NCBI RefSeq assembly: GCF_029953305.1
Contig: NZ_JASBAN010000001.1
Location: 1,791,001 to 1,855,000 of the forward strand
Origin: Commensalibacter nepenthis
Lineage (GTDB): Bacteria > Pseudomonadota > Alphaproteobacteria > Acetobacterales > Acetobacteraceae
Reading direction: 5' to 3'
Length of the DNA: 64,000 nucleotides
Shown here: positions 56,224 to 64,000 of the stretch, one piece after another
Position numbering within the stretch: position 1 is the stretch's first letter
Layout: the number at the start of each line of letters is the position of its first letter
Notes under the pieces: generated by a model
What the model was told of the DNA's origin: nothing
Database searches by the model: none
What the model saw: only the letters and a program-made list of their open reading frames with translations
Program-made: the position numbers and the translations under genes

Positions 56224-56855
56224 TAGGGCAATTAACAGGATTACTAATTGAACAAACCGAAGCTGATCGTTGTCTGATTGATGTAAACGGGGTTGGATAT
56301 GTTGTCTTTGTTTCTAATCGCACATTATCCCGTTTGCCCAAGTCTCCAGAAGTTGCCAGAGTATTAATTGAAACGATTGTCAGAGAAGACGCGATTTTAC
56401 TCTATGGATTTGCAGATAGTTATGAACGAGATTGGTTTCGTTTATTAACGACGGTGCAAGGGGTGGGCGTTCGTATGGCTTTGTCTATCTTATCGACCTT
56501 ATCGCCTGATGAAATTAGTACGGCGATTATGACTGCTGATAAAGCCACGTTAACTCGCGCACCAGGTGTAGGGGCAAGGCTGGCGGTGCGTATTATAACG
56601 GAGTTGAGTGGTAAAGTTGCTTCTTTGTCTGATCAAGTTGTATCAGCAGTTGTGTCGGATGTTAAAGGACAAAATCCGATCCCTCAAGCAGCCCATATTT
56701 TATCTGATGCATTATTAGCATTAGAAGGATTAGGGTTCCGCCGTATAGAATCTCAGCCTGTTGTTGCAAGAGTGATTAAACGTTTGAATGAAGAGGATAA
56801 AGGATCAGAACTTGATCTTGTCATTCGTGAATCATTGAAAGAGCTAGCGCGATGA
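56220..56855 (+). CDS. ruvA: Holliday junction branch-migration protein RuvA
   Basis: The junction-binding tetramer that loads RuvB. The 211 residues start [12 protein letters not shown]; helix-hairpin-helix motifs are at [15 protein letters not shown] and [13 protein letters not shown], and domain III at the C-terminus contacts RuvB. The ATG overlaps the ruvC stop (ATGA) and is preceded by GGAAAGG. The frame extends to 56163, but that region lies within ruvC. Confidence 0.96.
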   Translation: MIGQLTGLLIEQTEADRCLIDVNGVGYVVFVSNRTLSRLPKSPEVARVLIETIVREDAILLYGFADSYERDWFRLLTTVQGVGVRMALSILSTLSPDEISTAIMTADKATLTRAPGVGARLAVRIITELSGKVASLSDQVVSAVVSDVKGQNPIPQAAHILSDALLALEGLGFRRIESQPVVARVIKRLNEEDKGSELDLVIRESLKELAR

Positions 56856-57913
56856 ACTCTGTTGAAGACCGCCCATTTGATGCGACCAAACGGCCAGAAG
56901 ATAATTTTGAAGTGGCCTTACGTCCTCAATCTTTATCGGAATTTACAGGGCAAAAAACATCTCGTGAAAATTTGTCCATTTTTATTCAAGCAGCGCGTAA
57001 ACGTGAAGAGGCTCTCGATCATGTGTTATTACACGGTCCACCAGGTTTAGGAAAAACGACATTGGCTCAAATTGTTTCAAAGGAGCTAGGGGTTGGGTTT
57101 CGTGCAACTTCTGGTCCAGTGATTCAAAGAGCAGGGGATTTGGCTGCAATTTTGACGAATTTACAGCCAAGAGATGTATTGTTTATCGATGAAATTCATC
57201 GTTTACATCCTTCTATTGAGGAAATTTTATATCCTGCGATGGAAGATTTTCAGCTTGATTTGATTATTGGTGAAGGACCTGCTGCGCGTTCTGTCAGGAT
57301 TGATTTGCCACCGTTTACATTGGTTGCAGCAACGACCCGTTCAGGCTTACTGGCGACACCATTACGAGACCGGTTCGGTATCCCATTGCGGTTGATTTTT
57401 TATACGCCAGAAGAGTTAAAATTAATTGTGGCTCGTGGTGCCAGAAAGCTCGGGTTTGAATTAACAGATGACGGTGCGCAAGAGATTGCCAGACGCTCGC
57501 GTGGTACTCCCCGTATCGCAGGGCGGTTACTAAGACGTGTTCGGGATTTTGCCTTGGTTACTCATAAAGAAGGACAAGCTGTGGACAGTCAACTGGCGGA
57601 TGCATCTTTGTCTCGATTAGAAGTGGATCAAATGGGGCTGGATGCGATGGATCGGCGCTATTTGATGCGAATTGCGGAATACCATCATGGTGGACCCGTT
57701 GGTGTTGAAACGTTGGCTGCGGCACTAGCAGAATCGAGAGATACGTTGGAAGATGTAATCGAACCTTATTTAATTCAAGAAGGTTTGGTTTTAAGAACGA
57801 GTCGAGGACGCGTTTTAGGGGAAAGAGGTTGGAAGCATTTAAATTTAGTGCCTCCAGTATTTATGACTACACAATTTGATTTATTAAATGATGTCAATGA
57901 GGAAGGTGAGTAA
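56852..57913 (+). CDS. ruvB: Holliday junction helicase motor RuvB
   Basis: The AAA+ ATPase that drives branch migration. The 353 residues have Walker [11 protein letters not shown] (61-70), Walker [11 protein letters not shown] (109-118), sensor ATTRSG, and a C-terminal winged-helix domain. The ATG overlaps the ruvA stop by 4 bp. Confidence 0.97.
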   Translation: MNSVEDRPFDATKRPEDNFEVALRPQSLSEFTGQKTSRENLSIFIQAARKREEALDHVLLHGPPGLGKTTLAQIVSKELGVGFRATSGPVIQRAGDLAAILTNLQPRDVLFIDEIHRLHPSIEEILYPAMEDFQLDLIIGEGPAARSVRIDLPPFTLVAATTRSGLLATPLRDRFGIPLRLIFYTPEELKLIVARGARKLGFELTDDGAQEIARRSRGTPRIAGRLLRRVRDFALVTHKEGQAVDSQLADASLSRLEVDQMGLDAMDRRYLMRIAEYHHGGPVGVETLAAALAESRDTLEDVIEPYLIQEGLVLRTSRGRVLGERGWKHLNLVPPVFMTTQFDLLNDVNEEGE

Positions 57914-57914
57914 A

Positions 57915-58391
57915 ATGGAACATTCTGATTATGAAGAGAACGAATACAAAACCAAAACAAGATTATTATCGAAAGAAGAAGTTCAGAATTACCAGTTTAG
58001 AATCTGTTACGAAGATACAGACGCAGGCGGTGTGGTTTATCATGCAAAATATCTAGGGATTGCAGAACGTGCCAGAACGGAATGTATCCGTCGTTTAGGG
58101 GGAACACTTGCCGAGCTATACAAAGAATATGGTCAAATTCTAGTCGTCCGTCAGATGGAAATCCAATATCGCAAACCGCTTTTTTTAGATGATATGGTGA
58201 ATGTGAAAACCAGTCTGATTACTGCGTTGGGTGCCAGTTGTTGGTTGTCTCAAGTGTTTTCACGTGAAGGTGAAATTGTTACAGAAATAAAGTTGCAATT
58301 AGTATGTTTAAAGAAAGGCGATTATATGCCAACGCCGTTTCCTCGTCATTGGCAAAAGATGTTTGACGCCTTAACAGAAGTCAGCGCTTAA
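57915..58391 (+). CDS. ybgC: YbgC-type acyl-CoA thioesterase
   Basis: A hotdog-fold thioesterase that is usually the first gene of the tol-pal cluster. The 158 residues hold the active-site segment CYEDTDAGGVVYHAKYL. I choose the ATG at 57915, which follows the strong GAGGAAGG and begins one base after the ruvB stop. Compared with E. coli it has about 20 extra N-terminal residues of charged sequence (EHSDYEENEYKTKT). Confidence 0.93.
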   Translation: MEHSDYEENEYKTKTRLLSKEEVQNYQFRICYEDTDAGGVVYHAKYLGIAERARTECIRRLGGTLAELYKEYGQILVVRQMEIQYRKPLFLDDMVNVKTSLITALGASCWLSQVFSREGEIVTEIKLQLVCLKKGDYMPTPFPRHWQKMFDALTEVSA

Positions 58392-58479
58392 AAGAAAAAT
58401 TTCATCAAGATGAAAACATGATTGTTTTTGTTCCAAAAAATAGATAACAGTTAAGTTTGTAGAGAAATAAAATCTTAGC

Positions 58480-58511
58480 CTCATTAGTATCATTTTATCC
58501 GTACTAATGAG
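58480..58511 (+). promoter_or_regulatory. perfect hairpin in the tolQ leader
   Basis: CTCATTAGTA and TACTAATGAG are exact complements with a 12-nt loop. The hairpin contains the in-frame ATG at 58507 but leaves the AGGAGG at 58523-58528 free, favouring the downstream TTG as the true tolQ start. There is no T-run after it. Confidence 0.5.
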
Positions 58512-58533
58512 ATTCATAGTGCAGGAGGCATTT

Positions 58534-59286
58534 TTGGATCCAACGATTAATGCAGCAAATTTAGCTGCACCAGCAGCCGACTTATCCCCTTGGGCATTGT
58601 TTATTCATGCAGCCATCGTTGTAAAGTTGGTTATGATTGGTTTGGTTATTGCCAGTATTTGGGTATGGGCAGTTATCATTGATAAAATTGTTACTATTCG
58701 TAAAGCAAGACGGCAGGCTGATGAATTTGAAGATCTGTTTTGGTCTGGTGGCAGCCTTGATGATTTATACGATCAATATGGGGTAAAACCAAATCATCCA
58801 ATGGCAGCCGTGTTTAGCGCAGGTATGGGTGAGTGGCGCAGATCGGCCAGAATTACTGGTGTTGATATGAGCAGCGAAGGCGTTAAGCAACGTATTGACC
58901 GTGCAATGTCTATTACCATTACAAGAGAAATGGAACGTTTGGAACGTTGGTTGACTTTGTTAGCTACAATCGGACCCGTTGCTCCTTTTGTTGGGTTGTT
59001 TGGGACTGTTTGGGGGATTATGCATGCGTTTGCATCGATTGCTCAATCAAATAATACCAGCCTTGCGGTGGTTGCTCCTGGGATTTCCGAAGCATTATTT
59101 GCAACGGCATTGGGGCTGTTGACAGCTATTCCAGCAGTGGTTGCGTATAACTTTTTTAGTAACAAATTAAACCTGTTTGCTGAACGTTTAGAAGGTTTTG
59201 CAACTGAATTTTCTGCGATTCTTTCTCGTCAATCAGAAGCATCAGTGTCTTCTCATCACTCTGGTAATGGTAACAATCAGGAATAA
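58534..59286 (+). CDS. tolQ: Tol-Pal proton-channel subunit TolQ
   Basis: The inner-membrane stator that, with TolR, uses the proton gradient to energise TolA. There are three membrane helices: about 22-48, and in the second half around the conserved GLFGTVWGIMHAF and ALFATALGLLTAIPAVVAYN. I place the start at TTG 58534, preceded by a perfect AGGAGG at 5 bp, giving 250 residues. The in-frame ATG at 58507 has no ribosome-binding site and lies inside a hairpin. tolR begins 6 bp downstream. Confidence 0.95.
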   Translation: MDPTINAANLAAPAADLSPWALFIHAAIVVKLVMIGLVIASIWVWAVIIDKIVTIRKARRQADEFEDLFWSGGSLDDLYDQYGVKPNHPMAAVFSAGMGEWRRSARITGVDMSSEGVKQRIDRAMSITITREMERLERWLTLLATIGPVAPFVGLFGTVWGIMHAFASIAQSNNTSLAVVAPGISEALFATALGLLTAIPAVVAYNFFSNKLNLFAERLEGFATEFSAILSRQSEASVSSHHSGNGNNQE

Positions 59287-59291
59287 ATTTA

Positions 59292-59792
59292 ATGGGCTTT
59301 TCTGTTCAAGGTGGGTCTGGCAGAGGGAGACGAGGTCGTCGTCCTCAAGCAGATATTAACGTTACCCCGATGGTTGACGTGATGCTAGTGTTGTTAATTA
59401 TCTTCATGGTTGCGGCTCCGATGATGACCAGTGGTATTAATGTGGATTTGCCAAAAACTGCTGCAAAGCCTGTTAATGCGGATACGAAACCAATTACAGT
59501 TACTGTTAAAGAGGATGGATCGGTTTATTTGGGGGACAATGCGGTTGATATGAATCAGCTGGTTGAGCAACTCCGTGCTGTCTCGCAAAATGATTCAGAG
59601 CATCGTATTTTTGTCAAAGGGGATCAGCATATTAATTATGGTCGTGTGATGGAAATTATGGGGCGCATTACCGCAGGGGGATTTACCCATGTTGCACTTC
59701 TTGCCCAGATGCCATCTGGATCAGACGTGCCTAGTCCTGTTGGGCAACAGCCCGCAGCATTGCCACCAGTTGCACCTTCTCATACTCCTTAA
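59292..59792 (+). CDS. tolR: Tol-Pal subunit TolR
   Basis: An ExbD/TolR-family protein with one membrane helix (about 26-46) carrying the proton-path aspartate in INVTPMVDVMLVLLIIFM, then a periplasmic dimerisation domain (about 60-140). The C-terminus is an alanine/proline-rich tail longer than in E. coli TolR (166 against 142 residues). Confidence 0.95.
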   Translation: MGFSVQGGSGRGRRGRRPQADINVTPMVDVMLVLLIIFMVAAPMMTSGINVDLPKTAAKPVNADTKPITVTVKEDGSVYLGDNAVDMNQLVEQLRAVSQNDSEHRIFVKGDQHINYGRVMEIMGRITAGGFTHVALLAQMPSGSDVPSPVGQQPAALPPVAPSHTP

Positions 59793-59809
59793 TCAAAGGA
59801 TTCTTATCG

Positions 59810-60823
59810 ATGCTGGGTATGTATCGTTCCGAGCGAAAACTTTTTGGTTGTTCTATTGCTGCGTCTATTGGATCACATCTCAGTGTTGTGGTGCTGCTGG
59901 TTTTATTGTCTTTAACGTTTCAGAGTGAGCCTCCACCTAAACCACCCGAAGAGCAACCTGTACAGGTTGAATTTGAGAGCAAAGATACAGGAGAAGAAAC
60001 ACCTGCAAAAGCAGAAGTGGATTCTCCTAAACCAGATGCGCCAGCTCCTGAAAAATTGGATGCACCACCAGCACCGACAAAACCGATTGATGCACCAACA
60101 GAAGAACCGCCTCCTGTGCCTCCGCCACCTCAAGCATTACCCCCACCTCCGCAAGCTGTGGCTAAGATGGATACTGTGCAACCTGTCCAAGAACAGGCAA
60201 TGGAAACACCTGCTGAATCTGCGGTGACCTTACCCCCAGTTGTGGCGCCTTTAACTTCGTCTTCTCAGTCTAAATCACCAGCACCACCATCGCCTTCACC
60301 GATGCCTGATGCGTTGCCTACAGAGCATCAGACATTTTCAAAAATAACCAAGCCAGAAAAAGCAAAACAAGAAGTGCCTGATACTTCTGCTTTGGAAGCT
60401 GCAATCAGCTCTAATCGTGCTGAGCAAAAACAAACGCATCCGCCTAGAGCAGCTGCGAATCCACGTCAAGGCGGTTCACCAAACGGTGGAGGCGCAAGAA
60501 ATGGTGATATTACCAAGGGGCTTTCAAAAGCACAGCAAGGAAGGATCGCTGATTCGGTGCGGGGATGTTATACCCAAGATACAGCTGCTAAGAACTATGC
60601 AAATAACATAGCGCATATGGTGGTTACGGTTGATAATACGGGGACAGCTCGAATGGTGGATTTTGACGCTGCGACAAAAGCTAAGATGAGCAGTGACCCA
60701 GCCTATCGCGCATTTGCAGAGCGTTCGAAAGATGCGGTGCTTAGTCCAAAATGTTCTAAATTACCTATTCCAAGCAATATGTTAGGGCAAAGAAATACGA
60801 TCAAGTTCGTGTTTAAGCCCTAG
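59810..60823 (+). CDS. tolA: Tol-Pal energy-transducer TolA
   Basis: Spans the periplasm to link TolQR to Pal. The 337 residues have an N-terminal membrane helix (about 15-38) with the SIGSHL motif. A long proline/glutamate-rich stalk follows (about 42-215), unlike the alanine/lysine-rich helix of E. coli. The C-terminal domain (about 235-337), including VRGCYTQDTAAKNYAN and CSKLPIPSNMLGQRNTIKFVFKP, is the TolA/TonB-like fold that binds TolB and Pal. A decayed second copy of this domain lies just downstream. Confidence 0.92.
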   Translation: MLGMYRSERKLFGCSIAASIGSHLSVVVLLVLLSLTFQSEPPPKPPEEQPVQVEFESKDTGEETPAKAEVDSPKPDAPAPEKLDAPPAPTKPIDAPTEEPPPVPPPPQALPPPPQAVAKMDTVQPVQEQAMETPAESAVTLPPVVAPLTSSSQSKSPAPPSPSPMPDALPTEHQTFSKITKPEKAKQEVPDTSALEAAISSNRAEQKQTHPPRAAANPRQGGSPNGGGARNGDITKGLSKAQQGRIADSVRGCYTQDTAAKNYANNIAHMVVTVDNTGTARMVDFDAATKAKMSSDPAYRAFAERSKDAVLSPKCSKLPIPSNMLGQRNTIKFVFKP

Positions 60824-60969
60824 GTATTTTTATGATTTGAAAGTTTGAGAGATAGTAAGTTTCATACTATGATTTTATATTAGGGTATTATCACCTATAA
60901 CTTATTATTTCTCTCTCTGGTATCTTTGATATATCAACAGAAACGTTAAAAGTAAATTTAGATACATTT

Positions 60970-61230
60970 AACTGTTATGTGCATAATGCTAATATACAAA
61001 AAATACGGGATATAAAGCGCGTGTAGTCATCATTCTTGATGGTGAAGGAAAGGGAAAAGCTATTAATTTGGATAAATCAACAAAATCCAAAATAATATAG
61101 TGATCCCAAATATCTTGTTTTTGCTGAGCATTTTAAAGATTCTGTGTTAAATCCAGCTTGTTCTAAACCATAGATACCCACTAAGATACAAGGGAAGAAA
61201 AATACGATTCGATTTGTATTTCGTCCTTAA
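60970..61230 (+). pseudogene. relic of a duplicated TolA C-terminal domain
   Basis: Fragments in shifting frames match the end of TolA in order. NCYVHNANIQ corresponds to GCYTQDTAAK, and VVIILDGEGKGKAINLDKSTKSKI to VVTVDNTGTARMVDFDAATKAKM. SDPKYLVFAEHFKDSVLNPACSKP corresponds to SDPAYRAFAERSKDAVLSPKCSKL, and IPTKIQGKKNTIRFVFRP to IPSNMLGQRNTIKFVFKP. There are two frameshifts and an in-frame TAG at 61171, and the stop at 61228-61230 matches the tolA stop. No membrane anchor or stalk is present. It fills most of the 467-bp gap between tolA and tolB. Confidence 0.85.
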
Positions 61231-61290
61231 TTATGTCGTAATTAAATAATAGTTTTTGGTTAACTAAAGTTAAAAAAGGATAGTAACGTT

Positions 61291-62646
61291 ATGCGTTCGA
61301 TTATTTCTGATCAAGATGCTGATATTTTACGTGATGCATTAATGCCTCGTCGTACCGTGTTATATGGGTGTGCGGTCGTTGGTGGGATTATGGTGACCCC
61401 TTTATCCTCTACTTTTGCACAATCTGCGGACAATGCGCCAGGGGCAGCTGAGATTACTGTAGATCGCGCTCGTAACGAACCTATTCCTATTGTTATTCCA
61501 AACTTTGGATCAGGAAATGGCGCAACAATTACACAAGTGATTACCGATGATTTGAATAATACGGGTCTTTTTAAAGTTATCAGCTCGACGTCATCATCAG
61601 CAACTCCTGATTTTGCATCTTATAAAGCAATGGGTGCGCGTGCTGTTGTTACAGGGAATGCTTCTGGTGGGCGTGTGGAATTTCGTTTGTGGAACACGTT
61701 AACAGGGCAACAAATCCAAGGAACCGCATATTCTTTTTCAGGTAGTGGGGATGTGCGTCGTGTTGCCCATATGATTGGCGATGTGATTTATGAACGTATG
61801 TTGGGTGAAAAAGGATATTTTAACACTCGTATGGCTTATGTTGCACAAACTGGGCGTCGTTCGAATCCAACAAAACGCCTAGCGATCATGGATTATGATG
61901 GTGCGAATAGCCGTATGTTGACGAATGGAAAATGGTTGGTATTAACTCCTCGTTTCAGTCCAGTCAGCAATCAAGTGGCGTTTATGTCTTATGTAAATAA
62001 TCGTCCACGTGTTTACTTGTTTAATTTGCAAACGGGTCAACAAAGAATATTAGGCGATTTTTCTGGGATTTCTTTTGCACCCCGTTTCTCCCCTGACGGG
62101 CGTTCAGTTGTGATGTCTGTGACTCGTGGTGCTGGATCAGATATTTACGTTGTTGATCTGGCTTCTGGTTCAAAAAGACAATTAACCAGTTCTGGCGCAA
62201 TTGATACCAGTCCTTGTTATAGCCCAGATGGTTCTCAAATTGTGTTCTCTTCTGATCGTGGTGGAAAACAACAACTTTATATTATGAGTGCCAGTGGTGG
62301 TGGTGCGCATCGTATTTCTTATGGTAGTGGAAGTTATGCTGGACCCGTTTGGTCTCCTCGCAAAGATGTGATTGCATTTGTGCGTATTTCTGGTGGTTTC
62401 TCCTTAGGGGTGATGGCGCCTGATGGCAGTGGCGAACGTATTTTAACCCAAGGTTATACTGTTGAAAGCCCAACTTTTTGTCCAAATGGTCGTGTCCTAG
62501 CTTTCTGTAATCAGTCAGCTGCTGGTGCTGGTGGGGCAGGGTTCTCGTCTTCTATTAAAACCATTGATGTAACTGGATTTAATGAACGTTCAATTCGTAC
62601 ATCGACGATGGCATCAGGACCATCTTGGTCTTCTAGCAACACTTAA
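61291..62646 (+). CDS. tolB: Tol-Pal periplasmic protein TolB
   Basis: A periplasmic six-bladed beta-propeller that binds Pal and TolA. The 451 residues have an exported N-terminus (hydrophobic stretch at about 23-43, ending TFAQ), then the TolB N-terminal domain ([14 protein letters not shown]), then WD40-like PD repeats ([35 protein letters not shown]). The ATG follows AAGGA at 10 bp. An in-frame ATG at residue 18 (MPRRTVLYG) would give a more usual signal peptide. Confidence 0.95.
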   Translation: MRSIISDQDADILRDALMPRRTVLYGCAVVGGIMVTPLSSTFAQSADNAPGAAEITVDRARNEPIPIVIPNFGSGNGATITQVITDDLNNTGLFKVISSTSSSATPDFASYKAMGARAVVTGNASGGRVEFRLWNTLTGQQIQGTAYSFSGSGDVRRVAHMIGDVIYERMLGEKGYFNTRMAYVAQTGRRSNPTKRLAIMDYDGANSRMLTNGKWLVLTPRFSPVSNQVAFMSYVNNRPRVYLFNLQTGQQRILGDFSGISFAPRFSPDGRSVVMSVTRGAGSDIYVVDLASGSKRQLTSSGAIDTSPCYSPDGSQIVFSSDRGGKQQLYIMSASGGGAHRISYGSGSYAGPVWSPRKDVIAFVRISGGFSLGVMAPDGSGERILTQGYTVESPTFCPNGRVLAFCNQSAAGAGGAGFSSSIKTIDVTGFNERSIRTSTMASGPSWSSSNT

Positions 62647-62739
62647 AAAATAAATATCAATTCTATTTAAAAATTATAAACAAAAAACAAACTTTTTGAT
62701 AAAGTAGAATCAATCTTAACCTGATTGCAGGTTCGGGTG

Positions 62740-62775
62740 AAAAGAACAGAGATATTCTTTGTTCTTTTAATTTTT
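62740..62775 (+). terminator. hairpin between tolB and pal
   Basis: 9-bp stem AAAAGAACA / TGTTCTTTT with an 11-nt loop, followed by AATTTTTAT. It may separate the highly needed pal transcript from tolB. Confidence 0.55.
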
Positions 62776-62839
62776 ATATTTGTTTTGCGATCATTTATCA
62801 TTGGGATAATTTGAAAGCGATTTTGTAGGAATACAGATA

Positions 62840-63319
62840 ATGAAATTAAAGCTTCTTGGTGCTTTTGGTGCTGCATTGATGCTTGCTGCTTGCGGACACA
62901 GTGATGATAAAGGTGCGTCAACAGGAAATGGTGCTGGCCAACAAACTGTTAGTGGAGTAGTTCCTGGTAGTCAAGCTGATTTGGTTGCTAATGTTGGTGA
63001 TCGTATTTTTTTCCCGTTCAATTCAAATAATTTGACTAGCGATGCACGTTCAACATTAAACCGTCAATCAGAATGGTTAAAACGTTATCCAAATGTACAA
63101 GTTATGGTTGCTGGTAACTGCGATGATCGCGGAACAGAAGAATATAACATTGCGTTGGGTTCACGTCGTGCAAATGCTGCTCGTGATTACTTGGTATCTT
63201 TGGGTGTATCTCCTGATCGTATTACAACGATCTCTTATGGTAAAGATCGCCCAGTTGCAGAAGGTGATAACGAAGAATCATACGCACAAAATCGTAATGC
63301 GACAACTTCTGTACGTTAA
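62840..63319 (+). CDS. pal: peptidoglycan-associated lipoprotein Pal
   Basis: An outer-membrane lipoprotein that anchors the Tol system to peptidoglycan. The 159 residues have a lipobox LAAC with lipidated C18, followed by an OmpA-type peptidoglycan-binding domain (about 55-159) containing the core NCDDRGTEEYNIALGSRRA and the conserved SYGKDRPV near the end. A strong terminator follows. Confidence 0.96.
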   Translation: MKLKLLGAFGAALMLAACGHSDDKGASTGNGAGQQTVSGVVPGSQADLVANVGDRIFFPFNSNNLTSDARSTLNRQSEWLKRYPNVQVMVAGNCDDRGTEEYNIALGSRRANAARDYLVSLGVSPDRITTISYGKDRPVAEGDNEESYAQNRNATTSVR

Positions 63320-63344
63320 AATATATTGATCTATCAATATTGAT

Positions 63345-63385
63345 AAAAAACCGATAAAACGTATGATATGTTTTATCGGTTTTTT
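63345..63385 (+). terminator. rho-independent terminator after pal
   Basis: 16-bp stem AAAAAACCGATAAAAC / GTTTTATCGGTTTTTT with a 9-nt loop ending in T residues. A small second palindrome (ATATTGAT / ATCAATAT) precedes it. Confidence 0.85.
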
Positions 63386-63477
63386 GTTATTCATAAAATA
63401 AAATTTGTTTGATGAATAAGGTATAGAGTTATTGGTAACCAGATCATCCTATAAAGATATCTCAAAGGGTAATGTAA

Positions 63478-64000
63478 ATGCTATTTTTTGAAACTCGTGT
63501 TGTAAAACAATCAGAATATTTATCGTATAAAAAACTATTTAGAGGCGCATTATTGGGGGTGTTTTTACTTTCAGGAGGGATGACTGGGCGTGCTTTTGCG
63601 CAAGATGTGTCCAGTCGCGATGTTATTTCATTGCAAAATCAAATCGAATCCTTAAAAGCACAGGTCACTCAATTACAACAAACAAATTCCTTTTCTGGTA
63701 ATTCAGATCGCCGTTCTAAGAGTAGTAACAGCAATACAAGCGACGGTAATCCCAGTGGGTTATTGCCTGAGTTATTGACAAGAGTAAATAATTTAGAAGA
63801 CCAGCAACGTGTGATGCGCGGTCAACTGGATGATTTAACCAACCAATTTCAAACAAAAATTGATTTATTAAATAAGAAAATTGATGATGCGAATTTTGCT
63901 GCGGGTGGAAATAGTAGTGGATCGGCTGCGCCTGTTGCTAAGGTGTCACAGGCTGAAACTGCTGCATCTGAAACATCAAAACCAGTAGCGAGAGCAGGGG
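63478..64000 (+). CDS. ybgF: Tol-Pal coordinator YbgF/CpoB, 3' end outside window
   Basis: The ATG at 63478 opens a frame that runs to the window edge (174 codons and one base). A signal peptide precedes FAQDVSSRD (about residue 40). A coiled-coil follows: ISLQNQIESLKAQVTQLQQ, then a Ser/Asn-rich linker, then LTRVNNLEDQQRVMRGQLDDL, the trimerisation region of YbgF. The TPR domain expected at the C-terminus is not reached. Position after pal supports the call. Confidence 0.88.
   Translation, partial: MLFFETRVVKQSEYLSYKKLFRGALLGVFLLSGGMTGRAFAQDVSSRDVISLQNQIESLKAQVTQLQQTNSFSGNSDRRSKSSNSNTSDGNPSGLLPELLTRVNNLEDQQRVMRGQLDDLTNQFQTKIDLLNKKIDDANFAAGGNSSGSAAPVAKVSQAETAASETSKPVARAG

Noticed and set aside
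1-64000. CRISPR arrays, tRNA or rRNA genes, insertion sequences, phage genes
   Set aside because: No regularly spaced repeats, no recognisable tRNA/rRNA sequence, and no transposase, integrase or capsid-like proteins were found on either strand.

Overview
The window is a stretch of chromosome from a low-GC alphaproteobacterium, most likely an insect-gut acetic acid bacterium of the family Acetobacteraceae (Commensalibacter or a close relative). The evidence is gene content and order: ccmCDEFGHI, miaB-phoH-ybeY-ybeX, two parvulins next to argJ with secA divergent, yebC-ruvCAB-ybgC-tolQRAB-pal-ybgF, a very long SMC, CarD, and A+T-rich codon use. The genus is inferred from memory of gene content, not from a search. 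I found no rRNA, tRNA, insertion sequence, prophage or CRISPR array.

Layout. 1-4.7 kb: a truncated M16 zinc peptidase, then bacterioferritin (bfr) and its ferredoxin (bfd) divergent around a Fur-like palindrome, and a small membrane protein. 4.7-10 kb: a cytochrome c maturation operon read leftward as ccmC-D-E-F-G-H-I, including a 45-residue ccmD with a GTG start; ccmA and ccmB are absent from it. 10.2-12.9 kb: a YciI-like protein, then a heavily decayed gene for a tandem phytase-esterase-like beta-propeller ending in a Hint-like domain. 12.9-16.8 kb: a leftward operon of a GT2 glycosyltransferase, an ABC ATPase, a permease and an unknown 104-residue protein. 17-20.3 kb: two tandem OprO/OprP-type porins. 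20.6-26.3 kb: smc, a DsbA-like oxidoreductase and a DUF486 protein.

26.5-35.1 kb: a PfkB sugar kinase, a frameshifted acetyltransferase, ybeX-ybeY-phoH-miaB, pckA and a PlsC-type acyltransferase. 35.4-42.2 kb: tamA, a TamB N-terminus-like ORF broken by a perfect 14-bp tandem duplication, and full-length tamB. 42.2-52 kb: a TPR/GT9-like protein, quinone-dependent D-lactate dehydrogenase, carD, a bestrophin-like channel, rlmN, argJ and two parvulins. 52-64 kb: secA, yebC, ruvCAB, and the complete Tol-Pal locus with a decayed second copy of the tolA C-terminal domain between tolA and tolB; ybgF runs off the end.

Many of the genes serve the cell envelope: cytochrome c assembly, outer-membrane protein insertion (TamAB, parvulins, SecA), Tol-Pal, porins and periplasmic thiol chemistry. 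A recurring pattern is local tandem duplication followed by decay of one copy (the tolA tail, the tamB head, the propeller domains; the porins and parvulins are intact pairs). No clearly new multi-gene system is present. The best candidates for new biology are the 14-bp duplication in the ORF coupled to tamB, the ABC operon with no binding protein, and a parvulin paralogue lacking both active-site histidines.
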